64,000 nucleotides of DNA, taken from the NCBI RefSeq assembly GCF_965342175.1, contig NZ_CBDRBL010000003.1, forward strand, positions 88,730-152,729, in the 5' to 3' direction. The DNA is from Actinacidiphila sp965342175. GTDB taxonomy: Bacteria > Actinomycetota > Actinomycetes > Streptomycetales > Streptomycetaceae. The notes beneath the pieces are model-generated. The model saw only the letters and a list, made by a program, of their open reading frames with translations. It was not told where the DNA came from and did not search any database. Made by a program: the position numbers and the translations under genes. This document shows positions 1 to 8,095 of the stretch, piece by piece. Numbering within the stretch: the stretch's first letter is position 1; each line of letters begins with the position of its first letter.

Positions 1-839
1 CGGACGGCCGGGTCCTGGTCAAGGACGAGACGCGCTACGCCTCGGGAAGCCACAAGGAGCCCGCCGCCCGCGCCGTCGTGGCCCGTGCCGTGGCCGACGG
101 CCACCGGCACGTCACCATCGCGACCTGCGGCAACTACGGCCGGGCCATGGCCACGGCCTGCCAGGCCGCCGGCGTGGAGTGCACGGTCGTCCTCCCCTCC
201 GGCTGGAGCGACGGCGGCGAGGCGATGCGCGCCGCCGGAGCGCGCGTCCTCCTGGTGGACGGGTCCTACGAGGACGCCGTGGACGAGTCCCGCCGGCTCG
301 CCGCCCGCGGTGACCGGGTCGACGGCAATGTGGACGGCCCCTACGCCGAGGCCGTGTTCGAGGGGCACGGGGTGGTCGTGTCCGCCCTGCGTGCCGCGCT
401 GCCCGAACCGCCTGCGGCGATCTGGCTGCCGGTCGGCAACGGCACGACCGTGATCGGCGTCAGGCGACGGCTGGAGCTGCTTCGCTGGGACACCGTGGTC
501 AACGGCGTGGGATCGGCCGGCAACAACCCGATGGTGACCTGCTGGCCGGGCCCGTACCGGCCGCTGCCCCCGCAGTCCGTCACCACCACCGACCACAACC
601 AGCCGCTGGTCAACTGGCACGCCCTCCAGGGGGACGAGGCCATGACGGCGATCGCTGCCACCGGCGGCACCGTCCTCGGCGCCGACGACCGGGAGCTGTG
701 CGAGGCAAGGGACGCGCTAACGGAATTCGGGGCCTTTCCCACCGCCGCCGGAGCCGTAGCCCTCGCCGGGCTGCTCCGCACCGCCCGCTCCGAGGGCCTG
801 GCGCCCGGCACCCACGTGGTGGTGCTCAGTGGCCGTTGA
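1..839 (+). CDS. PLP-dependent enzyme of the threonine synthase/cysteine synthase fold (5' end outside window)
   Basis: The gene is open at the left edge and reads in frame from base 3. The early motif SGSHKEP carries the lysine (bases 54-56) expected to hold pyridoxal phosphate. TCGNYGRA fits the Asn-containing cofactor loop, and PVGNGTTVIG fits the Gly-rich phosphate pocket of fold-type II PLP lyases. The family includes threonine synthase, cysteine synthase and diaminopropionate synthases; the substrate cannot be told from this fragment. The stop overlaps the start of the next gene by 11 bases, so the two are probably co-transcribed and co-translated. Family is fairly sure, reaction is not. 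Confidence 0.85.
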   Translation, partial: DGRVLVKDETRYASGSHKEPAARAVVARAVADGHRHVTIATCGNYGRAMATACQAAGVECTVVLPSGWSDGGEAMRAAGARVLLVDGSYEDAVDESRRLAARGDRVDGNVDGPYAEAVFEGHGVVVSALRAALPEPPAAIWLPVGNGTTVIGVRRRLELLRWDTVVNGVGSAGNNPMVTCWPGPYRPLPPQSVTTTDHNQPLVNWHALQGDEAMTAIAATGGTVLGADDRELCEARDALTEFGAFPTAAGAVALAGLLRTARSEGLAPGTHVVVLSGR

Positions 840-1782
840 CCGGCTCCTCCCCGAAGTGGAGTACCACCCGCCCGCCGGCCCGGCCGTGCTGTTCACACGG
901 CTGAAGGTGACGGCCGCCGACGAGCGCGTCTTCCTCGGCAAGCTGGCCGTCCTGGCCGCCCTCGTCTGCGTGGGTGCGGTGCTCGCGCTGCGGCGCGACG
1001 TGTGGGCAGCAGGTGCCGGGATCGTGCTGCTGGCGGCCATGTTCACGCACGCCGTCGAGTTGCAGCACCAGTGCCTGCACCACTCCGCATTCCGGCGCGC
1101 GCTTCCCCACCGGTTGGTCGGCGTCCCGCTGGGGATGCCGCTGCTCGTCGTCTACAGCCACTACCGGGTGCGCCATCTGCAGCACCACCGCTACCTGGGC
1201 ACCCCGCAGGACACCGAGTTCTTCGGCTTCGACACCCGGGGACCGCTGACCTTCCGGGCGCTGCTGCGCGGGCTGCTGGACTACCCGCGTCTGGGCGCCG
1301 TCGCGGCGGACGTCGTACGCGCCGCCACGGGGCGCTGGACCTACGCCTTCGGGCAGATCGCGCCGGCGATGCGGCGGCGCATCGTGACCGAGCACATCCT
1401 GCTGGGCGCCGCGGTGCTGGGCGCGGTCGTCCTGACGGTCCTCGGCCACGGCGGGTATGTGCTGCGGCTGTGGATGCTCCCTCTGCTGCTCGCCGTCCCG
1501 CTGCACTTCCTCGTCGAGCTTCCGGAGCACCTGCTGTGCGACCCGGAGACGACCGACGTGCTGCGCAACACACGGTCGATCAAGGGAAACCGGCTGAGCA
1601 CCTGGTTCACTAACGGCAACAACCTGCACATCGAGCACCACGCGGCGATGACGGTGCCGATCAACCGCCTCGGCGAGCGGCACGAGGAGACGAGGGCCTT
1701 CGCCGTGCACGTGGAGCGCGGCTACGCGGACTTCTACCGGCTCCTCTGGCAGGCGCTGAGGAACCGGCCGGCGGACTCGTAG
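829..1782 (+). CDS. membrane fatty acid desaturase family protein
   Basis: 317 aa from a GTG that overlaps the upstream PLP gene. Three His clusters typical of membrane di-iron desaturases/hydroxylases are visible: HAVELQHQCLHH (from residue 74), HYRVRHLQHH (from residue 111) and NNLHIEHHAA (His at about 267-271). Hydrophobic segments lie at about 36-70, 95-112 and 190-230. The family inserts double bonds or hydroxyls into lipid acyl chains at the membrane. Coupling to a PLP amino-acid enzyme suggests a tailored lipid or lipoamino acid, but that is inference. Confidence 0.85.
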   Translation: MAVDRLLPEVEYHPPAGPAVLFTRLKVTAADERVFLGKLAVLAALVCVGAVLALRRDVWAAGAGIVLLAAMFTHAVELQHQCLHHSAFRRALPHRLVGVPLGMPLLVVYSHYRVRHLQHHRYLGTPQDTEFFGFDTRGPLTFRALLRGLLDYPRLGAVAADVVRAATGRWTYAFGQIAPAMRRRIVTEHILLGAAVLGAVVLTVLGHGGYVLRLWMLPLLLAVPLHFLVELPEHLLCDPETTDVLRNTRSIKGNRLSTWFTNGNNLHIEHHAAMTVPINRLGERHEETRAFAVHVERGYADFYRLLWQALRNRPADS

Positions 1783-1875
1783 CCCCCGGTCGACGACGGC
1801 ACCGATGCGCGCCCGCGGCGGGGGCCGGGCGGCGGCGGCCGCGCCCGCGGCGGGGGGCCGCCGCCCAGGACGCCC

Positions 1876-1962
1876 CGCCGCCGTCCGGCCGCCGTCCGGC
1901 CGTCGTCCCGCCGTGCCCGAGCGGTCCCGGGCGGTCCCGGGCGGTGTCCCGGGCGGTGTCGC
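1876..1962. repeat. short GC-rich tandem repeats in the spacer
   Basis: The gap between the desaturase and the Nudix-like gene is low-complexity. It holds repeated GCCGCCGTCCG-type units, then decamers GCGGTCCCGG twice followed by two longer GCGGTGTCCCGGG-type units. This is simple-sequence slippage material. I see no gene or terminator with U-tract in 1783-2060. Confidence 0.4.
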
Positions 1963-2060
1963 TGACGAGGGGAAGCGCCCGCTCACGCGCCTCGAACGGG
2001 TTCGTGGCGCGGGCCGCCGATCACCCCCGCGCGGGCGTTCTCTCCGCGTACCATCACTCG

Positions 2061-2597
2061 ATGGCCGACATGACCGAAACCACGCCCGGCTGGCTGTCTC
2101 CGGACGACCTGGAGCTGACCCGCGCACGCATGCCGATCCTCTACGTCGACGCCGTGCCCGTGCGGGTCGACGACAGCGGGGAGGTGACACACATCGGTCT
2201 CCTCCTGCGCATCGGTCCGGACGGGAGCGTCAGCCGCGCCCTCGTCTCCGGGCGGGTGCTCCATCACGAGCGGGTCCGCGAGGCGCTGCTGCGCCACCTG
2301 GAGAAGGACCTGGGGCCCATGGCGCTGCCGCGCGTCCCGGTCTCCCCGCAGCCCTTCACCATCGCGGAGTACTTCCCGACGCTGGGCGTGACCCCCTTCC
2401 ACGATCCCCGGCAGCACGCCGTGTCCCTGGCCTACGTCGTCCCGGTCGCGGGTGACTGCCACCCCCGGCAGGACGCCCTCGACCTGGTGTGGTTCACGCC
2501 GCAGGAGGCGTCGTCGCCCCAACTGCAGCAGGAGATGCAGGGCGGCCAGGGCGTCCTGCTCCGGCAGGCCCTGGCGCACGTCGGCTGCCTTTCCTGA
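2061..2597 (+). CDS. NUDIX-like protein (DUF4916-type)
   Basis: 178 aa from ATG 2061; the frame stays open further upstream but that part is Arg/Ser-rich and looks non-coding. The sequence (PGWLSPDDLELTRARMPILYVDAVPV, later PFTIAEYFPTLG and AYVVPVAGDC) resembles the Streptomyces DUF4916 family, which is classed with Nudix-fold proteins. No perfect Nudix box GX5EX7REUXEEXGU is visible, so hydrolase activity is uncertain. It is monocistronic, in front of a convergent STAS gene. Confidence 0.7.
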   Translation: MADMTETTPGWLSPDDLELTRARMPILYVDAVPVRVDDSGEVTHIGLLLRIGPDGSVSRALVSGRVLHHERVREALLRHLEKDLGPMALPRVPVSPQPFTIAEYFPTLGVTPFHDPRQHAVSLAYVVPVAGDCHPRQDALDLVWFTPQEASSPQLQQEMQGGQGVLLRQALAHVGCLS

Positions 2598-2669
2598 GGA
2601 CCGCCTGCACCCGGCTCGGGCGACCGGGCCGGGCACGGGCCACCGCGGCCGCCGCAGAGGCCGTCGCGG

Positions 2670-3059
2670 TCACGCTCGGGACGGCGCCGCGGTGGCGGCC
2701 GGCGTTCTCTCCGCCTCCGCGGCGGCCAGGGCCTCCTCGAGGGTGCAGTGGACCGGTATGACCTCGGTCAGCTCGGTGATCCGCAGGAGACGTCTGGTCG
2801 ACCCCTCGGGACAGACCAGACGCAACCGGCCGTCGCGGCCGTCGGCCGCGTGGTGCGCCCAGACCAGGACGCTCAGCCCGCTGGCGTCGCAGAACTCCAG
2901 CCGGGACAGGTCGAGGACGACGTGCGCCGGGCGGTGTACGGCGATGACGTCCTCGAGGTGGTCGCCCAGCAGGTGCGCGGTCGAGATGTCGAGTTCGCCC
3001 GCCACCTCCACCACGGGCCACCCGTCGCAATGACAAGATGAGACCGTCAGCGGATCCAT
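2670..3059 (-). CDS. STAS-domain anti-sigma factor antagonist
   Basis: 129 aa, a single STAS domain. VVEVAGELDISTAH is the first strand/helix, and VVLDLSRLEFCDASGLSVLV carries the phosphorylatable Ser60 in the DxSG motif. In partner switching the unphosphorylated antagonist binds an HATPase anti-sigma kinase and frees a SigB-like factor; a SpoIIE phosphatase resets it. Candidate partners lie nearby: the HATPase at 4623 and the phosphatases at 5166-6677 and 11116-12318. A SigB-like promoter motif sits about 150 bases upstream, which would make the system self-inducing. Confidence 0.9.
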   Translation of the reverse strand: MDPLTVSSCHCDGWPVVEVAGELDISTAHLLGDHLEDVIAVHRPAHVVLDLSRLEFCDASGLSVLVWAHHAADGRDGRLRLVCPEGSTRRLLRITELTEVIPVHCTLEEALAAAEAERTPAATAAPSRA

Positions 3060-3456
3060 CGTCTCCCACCTCCCGCGGCCGTACGCGTTGTCCTCGCGGG
3101 CCGCGGCTGAGCGGCCCGGCAGGGCTTGTTCGGGGCTTCCATCTGCGCCGAACCCGGAGCCACCGCTCGTGCGGCACTCCGGGCTGCTCGGGCCGGCGCC
3201 CTACAGGTGCCATACCCATATCCAGCATATGCCAACAAAATGTGCGTAAATCCCTGCCGGGCCGCCGACGTTCCGCCCTCCCAGGGGCCACCGGTCACCG
3301 CACCGGGGCGGGCCGGCCACACCCGCGTGCATGGGGCGTGACCGCGCGGGTACGGGCACGCTCAGGGAGGCACCGCCTCCGCTCGCCGTCCCGCACCGAT
3401 CCGCGCATGTCCCCGCCGCCCCCGGCCGCGGGAGCCCAAGTCTGTGAGGCACCCAG
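3060..3456. other. divergent intergenic region, AT-rich core
   Basis: The spacer between the STAS gene (minus) and the eRF1-like gene (plus) has no convincing gene. The only AT-rich island is 3211-3256, where a SigB-like promoter for the STAS gene is proposed. The rest is ordinary GC-rich sequence. Confidence 0.5.
3212..3236 (-). promoter_or_regulatory. candidate SigB-type promoter for the STAS gene
   Basis: On the minus strand GTTG, a 15-base spacer and GGGTAT match the Streptomyces SigB/SigH-type consensus GNNT-N14-16-GGGTAC/T. It lies in a short AT-rich island about 150 bases before the STAS start. It is a motif match only and has not been tested. Confidence 0.4.
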
Positions 3457-4554
3457 ATGAAGCTGTCCTTCCTGCAACCGCTGTACAGCCGGCCGGGCCC
3501 GTGGGCGAGCACCTACCTGGACACCTCCCGCGACATCGCGGAACCCGACAGGGTCATCGCCTCGCGCTGGCGCCGGCTGCGTGACGACCTCACGGCCCAC
3601 GGCGCCGACCCCGCCACCGTCCATGCCCTGCACGCCGCGGTGGGGATCGACGACGACCTGCCCGGACGGCACGGCCAGGCCCTGTTCGCCACCCGCGGGG
3701 AGCTCGTGCTGGCCGAGGAGCTGCCCGCCCCTCCCCCACACGACACGGCCAGCGTCGACGCCCTCCCCGACGCCCTGCCGCTGGTGCTGCAGCGCGCTCC
3801 GGACCTCCCGTACCTGGCACTTCTCATCGGCCGCGCCGAGGACGGCGACAGCGTCCGGCTCGCCGCCCAGGCCGAGCGCTGGCCGGCCGGACGCATCGAC
3901 ACGGACCTGGCGGTGCGGCAGACCGTGCCGCTGGAGGAGTGGCAGCAGACCGCCCCCCAGCTCTCTCGGGATCTGGCCGACCTGGCCGAACGCGGTGGCG
4001 CTGAGGTCCTCGTGCTGGGACGGGATCCCGGCGACACCTGGGTGTCCGATGTCCTGGTCGACCGCTTGCCGGAGCACCTCAGGAAGAACCTCGTCACGGT
4101 GGGGGGCCGCGACCACGGGGGCACCTGGGACCGGGCCCTGCTGGAGGAGCGGCTCTCCCACGAGCTGGGCAGCCGCCTCAACGCCGCCGACCAGGCCCGG
4201 CTCGAGGCATACCTGGCGCAGCGGGCCCGTGACCGCGCCGGCTGCGAGGGCACCGCCGCCACGGTGACGGCACTGCGGCGCGCGCGGGCGGCAGCCGTCC
4301 TGGTCAACGACCCGGCGTCGCTGCCCGAGCGTCTGTGGGCCGGACCCGAGGCCACACAGATCGCGGAGTCGGCGGCGGAGCTGCACACCTTCGGCGTGAC
4401 ACACGTGCGGGAGGAACCCGCCGGTGCCGCCCTGCTGCGGGCCGCCGCGGAGACCGGGGCGGAACTGGTGGTCGTGCCCCGCCGGACCCTCCCCCTGGAC
4501 GACGGCATGGGTGTCCTGCTCCACGACGACGACGCCGGCGTACCACCCCAGTGA
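3457..4554 (+). CDS. bacterial eRF1-like (baeRF2/Rv2629-type) protein, possible ribosome hibernation factor
   Basis: 365 aa from ATG 3457 with no obvious strong SD. The N-terminus (MKLSFLQPLYSRPGPWASTYLD) and the central VLVLGRDPGDTWVSDVLVDRLPEHLRKNLVTVGG segment have the layout of the Rv2629 family. This family shares the eRF1/Pelota middle and C-terminal fold. Balon, a Pelota-like protein that occupies the A site of hibernating ribosomes in Psychrobacter, and its mycobacterial relatives belong to this group. The C-terminal part (about 255-355, ALRRARAAAVLVNDP, ELVVVPRRTLP) matches the eRF1 domain 3-like fold. Neighbouring stress-switch genes fit a dormancy role. Family assignment is good; the hibernation role is inferred. 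Confidence 0.75.
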   Translation: MKLSFLQPLYSRPGPWASTYLDTSRDIAEPDRVIASRWRRLRDDLTAHGADPATVHALHAAVGIDDDLPGRHGQALFATRGELVLAEELPAPPPHDTASVDALPDALPLVLQRAPDLPYLALLIGRAEDGDSVRLAAQAERWPAGRIDTDLAVRQTVPLEEWQQTAPQLSRDLADLAERGGAEVLVLGRDPGDTWVSDVLVDRLPEHLRKNLVTVGGRDHGGTWDRALLEERLSHELGSRLNAADQARLEAYLAQRARDRAGCEGTAATVTALRRARAAAVLVNDPASLPERLWAGPEATQIAESAAELHTFGVTHVREEPAGAALLRAAAETGAELVVVPRRTLPLDDGMGVLLHDDDAGVPPQ

Positions 4555-4591
4555 GGCCTCGGGTGCGGAATCGGCGCCGCCCGGGATGCGT

Positions 4592-4609
4592 TTGTACCAA
4601 TGAGTACAA
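4592..4609. promoter_or_regulatory. perfect inverted repeat TTGTAC-N6-GTACAA
   Basis: An 18-base inverted repeat with six-base arms lies 13 bases before ATG 4623, just ahead of the GAGAGGGGCAGG ribosome site. It is AT-rich compared with its surroundings. It has the size and symmetry of an operator for a dimeric HTH repressor, but no cognate regulator gene is adjacent. Confidence 0.5.
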
Positions 4610-4622
4610 CGAGAGGGGCAGG

Positions 4623-5639
4623 ATGCCGACCGTCGACGCGGTACAGCAGCCGGGCCGTCAGCCACAGCAGCAGCCGGCCGTGGAAGGACGCTGGACGCTC
4701 TCCCATCAGCCCGACGCGCCCGCCCGGGGCCGCGAGCTCTCCAGGGAGCTCCTGCGGCGCTGGAACGTGCCGCCCGCCATAGCCGCTGAGATCCTGCTGG
4801 TCGTCTCGGAACTCGTGACCAACGCCATCGAGTACGCTCGGCCGCCCATCACGCTGCGCCTCGACCGCGACGACGACACCGGCCAGGTACGCGTGGAGGT
4901 CACCGACGGCGGACCCGCCGCGTCCCAGGGCGAGTGGGCGGCCAGCTGCGGAGCCGGCGAACACGGCCGGGGCCTGCTGATCGTGCACCAGGTCGCCTCG
5001 GCGCACGGCGACCGGATCGAGACGGGCCGCGCCCTGCACTGGGCGGAACTGGCCACCGCGGCCTCACAGAAGCACCGAGGGAAGGGCGCTCGGGGATCGC
5101 GTCGCCTGACGGACACGGCCGGGACCCGCGCGTCCGCGAGGCGGGCACGCCGGGCACGGCGGGTGCTACGACGGCCGGAACTGCTCCGCCCAGATGGTCT
5201 TGCCGGTCGGGGTGTGGCGGGTGCCCCAGCGGTGGCAGAGACGGCCGACCAGCAGCAGGCCGCGGCCACCCTCGTCGAGGACGCGGGCACGGCGCAGGTG
5301 CGGGGAGGTGTTGCTGGCGTCGGACACTTCGCAGATCAGTGTCCCGTTGTGGATCAGGCGCAACTGGATCGGCGCCTCGGCATGGCGGATGGCGTTCGTG
5401 ACCAGTTCGCTCACGATCAGTTTGGTGGCGGGAACCGCGTCCGGCAGGCCCCAGCTGGCGAGCTGACCGGCGGCACGCCGACGGGCGTCGGCCACCGCGG
5501 CCGGCCGGTGCGGAAGCTCCCAGGTGACGACGTGGGAGGCCCCGAGCGCATGGGGCCGGGCGACGAGCACGGCGGCATCGTCCTCGTGCTCTTGCTGCCG
5601 CAGTCGCCGGAGCAGCGTGTCGCACACCGCGTCCAGTGA
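4623..5639 (+). CDS. HATPase anti-sigma factor-like ATP-binding protein with abnormal C-terminal extension
   Basis: The ATG at 4623 follows a good SD (GAGAGGGGCAGG). Residues about 20-150 form a GHKL ATP-binding domain of the RsbW type: SELVTNAIEYA with N-box Asn67, VEVTDGGPA (G1), GRGLLIVHQVA (G2). Such proteins are about 140-165 aa, yet this frame stays open to 338 aa and overlaps the convergent phosphatase gene by 474 bases. The last 190 residues are low-complexity antisense sequence. One base of shift would end the protein at a TGA at 5107-5109 (about 162 aa). An indel, natural or from assembly, is therefore likely, and the functional product is probably 4623 to about 5109. Confidence 0.7.
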   Translation: MPTVDAVQQPGRQPQQQPAVEGRWTLSHQPDAPARGRELSRELLRRWNVPPAIAAEILLVVSELVTNAIEYARPPITLRLDRDDDTGQVRVEVTDGGPAASQGEWAASCGAGEHGRGLLIVHQVASAHGDRIETGRALHWAELATAASQKHRGKGARGSRRLTDTAGTRASARRARRARRVLRRPELLRPDGLAGRGVAGAPAVAETADQQQAAATLVEDAGTAQVRGGVAGVGHFADQCPVVDQAQLDRRLGMADGVRDQFAHDQFGGGNRVRQAPAGELTGGTPTGVGHRGRPVRKLPGDDVGGPERMGPGDEHGGIVLVLLLPQSPEQRVAHRVQ

Positions 5640-6677
5640 GGACGCGGGGTCCTCCAAGGCCCCGCGCAGGCGCCGCAGGCCCTCCTCGATGCCGTGGTGA
5701 CGGTCCTCCACGAGTCCGTCCGTGTACATCACCAGCAGGCTGTCCTCGGGCAGTTGCAGCTCAGTGGCCTCGAACGGCACACCCCCCACCCCCAGGGGCG
5801 GGCCGGGCTCCACGTCCACGAAGTCGACGAGCCCGCGAGGGGTGACGACCGCCGGCGGGGGATGGCCGGCGCTGGCCATGACGCAGTGGCGGGTGACGGG
5901 GTCGTAGACCGCGTAAAGGCAGGTGGCGCCGATCTCCCCGACGCCCTCCGCGCCTTCCCGCACCTGTTCGAGGACCAGGTCGTCGAGCTCCGCGAGAAGC
6001 TCGTCGGGCGGCAGGTCGACGTCGGCCAGGGTGCGCACCGCGGTACGCAGCCGTCCCATGGCGGCGGAGGCGTGGATGCCGTGGCCGACCACGTCGCCGA
6101 CGACCAGCGCGACCCGCGCGCCGGACAGCGGGATGACGTCGAACCAGTCGCCGCCCACGCCCGCCTGGGGATCGGCCGGCAGATAGCGGGCAGCGGTCTC
6201 CACGGCCAGATGCGAGGGCAGCCGCCGCTGGAGCTGGCTGCGCTGCAGGTCGCGTGCCGCGCCGTCGCTCTCCGGAGGGGCGACGGCTTCCATGAACCAC
6301 TGCGTGCGGCCCTCCGCGTCGATGAGCGGGCAGGCGCGCAGGTCGACTTCGACCGGATCGCCGGCCAGGTCCCGCAGCACCACCCTGGCCCTCCACGCCC
6401 GCGCCCGGGCCAGATGCCACCGGGCGGACTGCGGCAGCCGCGCGTCGAGCACGGCGAAGGCGGATCTGCCGAGGACGTCCTCAGGCCTGTACCCGAGCAG
6501 CGACTGCGCCTCGCGGCTCCACGCGGTGAACCTGCCACGCTCGTCGACGGCGGCCGCGATCACGGCGGCCGTCCGCGGGGATCCGGTGCCGGCCACGGTC
6601 TCGGGCGGTGTCCCGTCATTGCTCATCACGAACCACGTCCCAGCACGCTGACGTGCCAGAGGGAAAAGCTGAACCAT
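5166..6677 (-). CDS. PAS-SpoIIE phosphatase-HATPase multidomain regulator
   Basis: 503 aa from ATG 6677 (preceded by GGTGA); ATG 6626 (MSNDGTPPE) is an alternative start. The order is PAS (about 40-150, AVDERGRFTAWSREAQSLLGY), SpoIIE/PP2C-type phosphatase (about 170-375, GGDWFDVI, GDVVGHGIHASAAMG, ATCLYAVYDP, MYTDGLVE), then an RsbW-like ATPase (about 385-503, SELVTNAIRHA, GRGLLLV). The phosphatase dephosphorylates STAS antagonists while the kinase domain can phosphorylate them or bind sigma factor. The PAS domain supplies an input signal. It is a likely partner of the STAS protein at 2670-3059. It is transcribed toward the truncated-looking HATPase gene. Confidence 0.9.
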   Translation of the reverse strand: MVQLFPLARQRAGTWFVMSNDGTPPETVAGTGSPRTAAVIAAAVDERGRFTAWSREAQSLLGYRPEDVLGRSAFAVLDARLPQSARWHLARARAWRARVVLRDLAGDPVEVDLRACPLIDAEGRTQWFMEAVAPPESDGAARDLQRSQLQRRLPSHLAVETAARYLPADPQAGVGGDWFDVIPLSGARVALVVGDVVGHGIHASAAMGRLRTAVRTLADVDLPPDELLAELDDLVLEQVREGAEGVGEIGATCLYAVYDPVTRHCVMASAGHPPPAVVTPRGLVDFVDVEPGPPLGVGGVPFEATELQLPEDSLLVMYTDGLVEDRHHGIEEGLRRLRGALEDPASSLDAVCDTLLRRLRQQEHEDDAAVLVARPHALGASHVVTWELPHRPAAVADARRRAAGQLASWGLPDAVPATKLIVSELVTNAIRHAEAPIQLRLIHNGTLICEVSDASNTSPHLRRARVLDEGGRGLLLVGRLCHRWGTRHTPTGKTIWAEQFRPS

Positions 6678-6866
6678 TCATCACCATAGACTCGATCCAG
6701 TTTTGAACAAACTTTTAGCAGCGCCGTGCGCCGGCCGCCCGGCGTCGGCGCCCGCGGTCGCCGACGCCGGGCAGACGTCCCGTTTGGGGCGGCCCACAGC
6801 GGTCAGGCGTCCCTTCGGACGGGCTCGGGGAGCGGACCGAGCCCGTATGCGAGTGGGAGGAAAGCC

Positions 6867-7454
6867 ATGAGCGACGCGAAGGCCGAACGCGCACAGGCCG
6901 ACGAACTCCCCGGCGGCGACGTCGTACGCATCCTGCTGCAGCAGCACGCCCACATCCGTGATCTGTTCTCGAACGTCAGGAGGACGCGGGGCGCTGAGAG
7001 GCAGCAGTGGTTCGACGAACTCCGGGCCACGCTGGCGGTCCACGAGACCGCCGAGGAGATGATCCTGCGGCCGGTGGCCAAGCGCACAGCCGGTGCGGCC
7101 GAGGTCGCGGCACGCAACGCCGAGGAGAAGGCCCTCAGCGAGGCACTGGCGGAACTCGAGACGATGGATGTGGACAGCGGCGCGTTCACGACGAGGATCG
7201 GCTCCTTCGAACGGGCCGTGATCGCGCACGCCGAGCGGGAGGAGCGCGAGGAGTTCCCGGCCGTGCGCGCGGGCTGTGACCGGGACCAGCTGCGCACCAT
7301 GGGCTACCACCTGCAGTCGGTCCTCGCCATGGCGCCCACGCATCCGCATCCCAAGGTCGCGGGCTCGACGACGGCCCAGTGGATGACGGGCCCGTTCGCC
7401 GCGCTCCTCGACCGGGTCAAGGACGCGGTCGCGGCGGCCGGCGACCGTCGCTGA
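6867..7454 (+). CDS. hemerythrin HHE-domain protein
   Basis: 195 aa from ATG 6867 with SD GGGAGGAAAG. Metal-binding residues of a hemerythrin-like four-helix bundle are visible: QQHAHIRDLF (His27/His29), HETAEEMIL (His59 with Glu) and HAEREEREEFP (His121 with Glu). These proteins carry a di-iron centre that binds O2 or NO or senses redox state. A hydrophobic C-terminal tail (PFAALLDRVKDAVAAA) may be an amphipathic helix. Placement in the stress-switch district fits oxidative or nitrosative defence. Confidence 0.85.
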   Translation: MSDAKAERAQADELPGGDVVRILLQQHAHIRDLFSNVRRTRGAERQQWFDELRATLAVHETAEEMILRPVAKRTAGAAEVAARNAEEKALSEALAELETMDVDSGAFTTRIGSFERAVIAHAEREEREEFPAVRAGCDRDQLRTMGYHLQSVLAMAPTHPHPKVAGSTTAQWMTGPFAALLDRVKDAVAAAGDRR

Positions 7455-7595
7455 GAGCCCTGCGCGGCGTGCCGGAGTGGTCATGGCCCGCCCCCGCGGC
7501 GGTCCGGCCCAGGGTTGGGAAGCGCACCGGAGGGAAGCCGACCGCAAGGGACACGTCGGGAGGGCGGTCCGGCCCGTCCGAACCGTGGAGGCGCG

Positions 7596-8006
7596 ATGCC
7601 TCGAAGACGTCACGCGCCGATGGCGGCGGCCGTCGCGCTGGCCGCCGCGGTGAGCGCCTGCGGCACTCTCGCCGAACGGCAGGACGCGGCCTCCACCGTC
7701 GCGGAAAGCTTCGAGCGGGCACTGAGCGACCAGCGGTCGGGGGCGCTGTGCTCCGCGCTCGCCCCCACAACCCGCGACGAGCTGGAGCAGACGGCGAAGC
7801 AGCCGTGCGAAGAGGCGATCCTGCGGGCCGAGCTGCCCCAGGCCGGTGACGTACGGCACGTGGACGTCTACGGCGGGCAGGCGCGGGTGGTCCTGGAACG
7901 CGACACCCTGTTCCTCGCGCACTTCCCCACCGGCTGGAAGGTCAGCGCCGCCGGTTGCACGCCGGTGCCGCAGCAGCCCTACCGGTGCGAGATCAAGGGC
8001 AGGTGA
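7596..8006 (+). CDS. secreted lipoprotein, unknown function
   Basis: 136 aa from ATG 7596 behind SD GTGGAGG. A twin-Arg-rich N-terminus (MPRRRHAP), hydrophobic core and lipobox AVSAC give lipidation at Cys22. The mature part has four further Cys (SGALCSAL, KQPCEE, AAGCTP, YRCEIKG), suggesting disulfides outside the membrane. No enzyme motif is visible. It lies six bases before a 27-codon membrane peptide and may form an operon with it and the DUF6766 gene. Confidence 0.75.
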   Translation: MPRRRHAPMAAAVALAAAVSACGTLAERQDAASTVAESFERALSDQRSGALCSALAPTTRDELEQTAKQPCEEAILRAELPQAGDVRHVDVYGGQARVVLERDTLFLAHFPTGWKVSAAGCTPVPQQPYRCEIKGR

Positions 8007-8011
8007 GAATC

Positions 8012-8095
8012 ATGCGGACGCTGTTCGTCGGCACACTCGGGCTGATCGCGGTCGGCCTGGCGTACTTCACGGCGCTGGGACTGATGCAGCGATGA
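8012..8095 (+). CDS. 27-aa single-pass membrane peptide
   Basis: A short frame MRTLFVGTLGLIAVGLAYFT... with one hydrophobic helix flanked by Arg at both ends. It starts six bases after the lipoprotein stop, with the preceding AGGTGAGAATC serving as ribosome site. Its TGA overlaps the ATG of the DUF6766 gene as ATGA, so the two are translationally coupled. The tight spacing on both sides and the clean helix argue for a real gene of the small-membrane-protein class. Confidence 0.6.
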   Translation: MRTLFVGTLGLIAVGLAYFTALGLMQR

